Shown here: positions 62,787 to 64,000 of the stretch, piece by piece
Layout of the letters: each line of letters starts with the position of its first letter
Numbering within the stretch: position 1 is the first letter of the stretch
Source: Amycolatopsis thermoflava N1165
GTDB taxonomy: Bacteria > Actinomycetota > Actinomycetes > Mycobacteriales > Pseudonocardiaceae
Direction: 5' to 3'
Assembly: GCF_000473265.1 (NCBI RefSeq)
Contig: NZ_KI421511.1
Span: forward strand, 7,475,314 to 7,539,313
Length of the DNA stretch: 64,000 nt
Program-made: the position numbers and the translations under genes
Notes under the pieces: generated by a model
What the model was told of the DNA's origin: nothing
Databases searched by the model: none
Seen by the model: only the letters and a program-made list of their open reading frames with translations

Positions 62787-63791
62787 GTGTTCGACGTCAC
62801 GGATCTGACTCGCGTCACGCCCGTGCTCGACTCGCGGGCGGTCACGTTCGAGAACCCCACCGGGGAGCGCGGCGCCGGCGGCCGCGCCGGAGGCGGCCGC
62901 AAGGGCGCGCCCAGCCGGGTGATCGAAGGCGGCGAGCGCGTCACCCTCGCCGATCTCGCCGGGCCGGGGACCATCCGGCACATCTGGATGACGTTCCCGC
63001 CCGACCGGCCGGCCCGCATGCGCGCCGTCACCCTCGAAGTCCGCTACGGCGGCCTGTCCTACCCCAGCGTGTCGGTGCCGTGCCTGGACTTCTTCGGCTC
63101 CCCGCACGGCCGCCCCGTCGCCTACTCCAGCGCGCTGACCAGCATGCCGGAGGCCCGCGGTTTCAACAGCTACGTGCCGATGGCCTTCGGCGAGCGCATC
63201 CACGTCGACCTGGTCAACGGCAACCCCGACCCGATCGTCCTGTACTTCCAGATCGACTACACGCTCGGCGAATCCGCGTCCGGGCGGCTGCACGTGGGTT
63301 TCCGCCGGGAGAACCCGACGGTGTCGAAGCGGGACTTCGTGGTGACCGAGGGGCTGCGCGGACCGGGCCGGTTCCTCGGCTGGGTCGGCGGGGTGCGGCC
63401 GATCGACGGCGGCCAGTGGTACGGCGAGGGCGAGGTGAAGGTCTACCGCGACGGCGACCGCGAGTTCCCCACGATCTGCGGGACCGGGCTGGAGGACTAC
63501 GTCGGCTCGGCGTGGGGGATGGGCCCGCACGCCGGGCTGTACGCGGGCGTGCCGCTGGAGGTGCCCGGCCGCGGGCCGATCCCGAAGTACGTCGGGTTCT
63601 ACCGCTGGCACGTGCTCGACCCGATCATGTTCAGCACCGACCTGCAGGTGACGCTGCAGCAGATCGGAGCCGACCGGGGTGGTCTGGTCGAACGCGTCGA
63701 CGACTTCTGCGCCGCCGCCTTCACGGTGTGCGAGCGCGCGCAGCCGGTGCCGCCGGTCGACGTCGCCGCGGCCGTCGCGGATCTGGAGTGA
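62787..63791 (+). CDS. DUF2961 / GH172-family protein
   Basis: 334 residues from GTG, divergent from the ABC gene. The family pattern is visible in order: MFDVTDLTRVTPVLDSRAVT, ITLADL-type TLADLAGPGTIRHIWMTFPP, SVSVPCLDFFGSPHGRPVAY, FNSYVPMAFGERIHVDL, FYFQIDYTLGE-type LYFQIDYTLG, GTGLEDYVGSAWGMGPHAGL and GFYRWHVLDPIMF. DUF2961 proteins include GH172 enzymes acting on arabinofuranosides or difructose anhydride, as (hexameric) glycosidases. No signal peptide is evident. An arabinan-modifying role in an arabinogalactan-walled actinomycete is possible. Confidence 0.85.
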   Translation: MFDVTDLTRVTPVLDSRAVTFENPTGERGAGGRAGGGRKGAPSRVIEGGERVTLADLAGPGTIRHIWMTFPPDRPARMRAVTLEVRYGGLSYPSVSVPCLDFFGSPHGRPVAYSSALTSMPEARGFNSYVPMAFGERIHVDLVNGNPDPIVLYFQIDYTLGESASGRLHVGFRRENPTVSKRDFVVTEGLRGPGRFLGWVGGVRPIDGGQWYGEGEVKVYRDGDREFPTICGTGLEDYVGSAWGMGPHAGLYAGVPLEVPGRGPIPKYVGFYRWHVLDPIMFSTDLQVTLQQIGADRGGLVERVDDFCAAAFTVCERAQPVPPVDVAAAVADLE

Positions 63792-63992
63792 CTACTGGGA
63801 CCGCTCGCCGACCACGACGACGGCGTCGCGCAGCGCGGCGCGCAGCCTGCCGACGTCGAGCGGTTCGAGCACCGCGGCTTCGCCCGGCGGCGCCACCAGG
63901 ACCACACGCCCGCTGCTCACGAACACAGTCAGGTCGCGTCGCCTGCCGGCCAGGTCCCGGCAGCTGATCGACCATTCGTCTCGAGCCGCCAC
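63792..63992 (-). CDS. Small conserved hypothetical protein, 66 residues
   Basis: A GTG frame of 66 residues, stop adjoining the GH172 gene end. MAARDEWSISCRDLAGRRRD, then LTVFVSSGRVVLVAPPGEAA and a final helix LDVGRLRAALRDAVVVVGER. A compact beta-beta-beta-alpha pattern with one cysteine and no membrane segment. It looks like a small protein seen beside other genes in Pseudonocardiaceae, but I assign no function. The start is 8 bp from the window edge, so upstream context is missing. Confidence 0.6.
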   Translation of the reverse strand: MAARDEWSISCRDLAGRRRDLTVFVSSGRVVLVAPPGEAAVLEPLDVGRLRAALRDAVVVVGERSQ

Positions 63993-64000
63993 GTCCGTCG

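Overview
The window is 64 kb of very GC-rich DNA with dense genes, many GTG starts and many 4-8 bp stop/start overlaps. WhiB, IclR, TetR and VanW-type proteins, F420-dependent oxidoreductase families, DUF5302/DUF5709 proteins and a ShbA/SigD-type sigma factor all point to an actinomycete. Wording of several proteins (for example the PBP relative at 59426) suggests Pseudonocardiaceae, probably Amycolatopsis or a close relative; that placement is inference. No rRNA, tRNA, CRISPR array, phage or replication origin was seen.

Layout. 1-2360: end of a two-component system, gene relics, a phosphotransferase and a triplicated gene junction. 2366-7513: secreted sedolisin, methylthioribose-phosphate isomerase, TrpB2 translationally coupled to tryptophan 2,3-dioxygenase. 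7471-12683: a duplicated hydrolase end, valine/leucine dehydrogenase coupled to a beta-lactamase-fold protein, and a LysR regulator divergent from a Tat-exported metallohydrolase. 12700-26970: housekeeping and regulatory genes (TetR, VanW, phosphoesterase, WhiB, F420-type oxidoreductase, sigma factor, GtrA, HesB-like, HAD, 2-hydroxyacid dehydrogenase), interrupted by one intact IS at 21059-22632. 27054-34395: a complete protocatechuate branch of the beta-ketoadipate pathway, pcaIJFHGBDC plus an IclR regulator. 34388-47706: a molybdenum-hydroxylase (form II CoxL) cluster with cofactor and maturation genes, broken up by a leuA relic and inserted genes. 48487-63992: a flavin monooxygenase, a gamma-glutamylation operon, a tandem glycine riboswitch with gcvP-gcvT, a degenerate penicillin-binding protein, and Nudix, methyltransferase, siderophore-ABC and GH172 genes.

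How the genes fit together. The pca genes take protocatechuate to succinyl-CoA and acetyl-CoA; the neighbouring Mo-hydroxylase and FAD aromatic hydroxylase may feed aromatic or heteroaromatic substrates into it (inference). The most interesting block is 50232-59402. A glutamine-synthetase-like ligase, a gamma-glutamyl hydrolase and one open reading frame that joins an aldehyde dehydrogenase to a short-chain dehydrogenase make a plausible route for oxidising a hydroxyalkylamine such as ethanolamine, as its gamma-glutamyl amide, to glycine. A tandem glycine riboswitch and two glycine-cleavage genes follow immediately. The fusion junction carries TGG one base away from TGA, with a good internal ribosome binding site.

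A second theme is local instability at gene ends. Three gene junctions carry tandem copies of themselves (about 165 bp x3, one large duplication, about 103 bp x5-7), and intergenic spaces at 16205-16842, 47800-48250 and 49970-50221 hold minisatellites with 80-, 36-, 29- and 17-bp units. Relics of leuA, two hydrolases and probably an AraC-type gene lie nearby.
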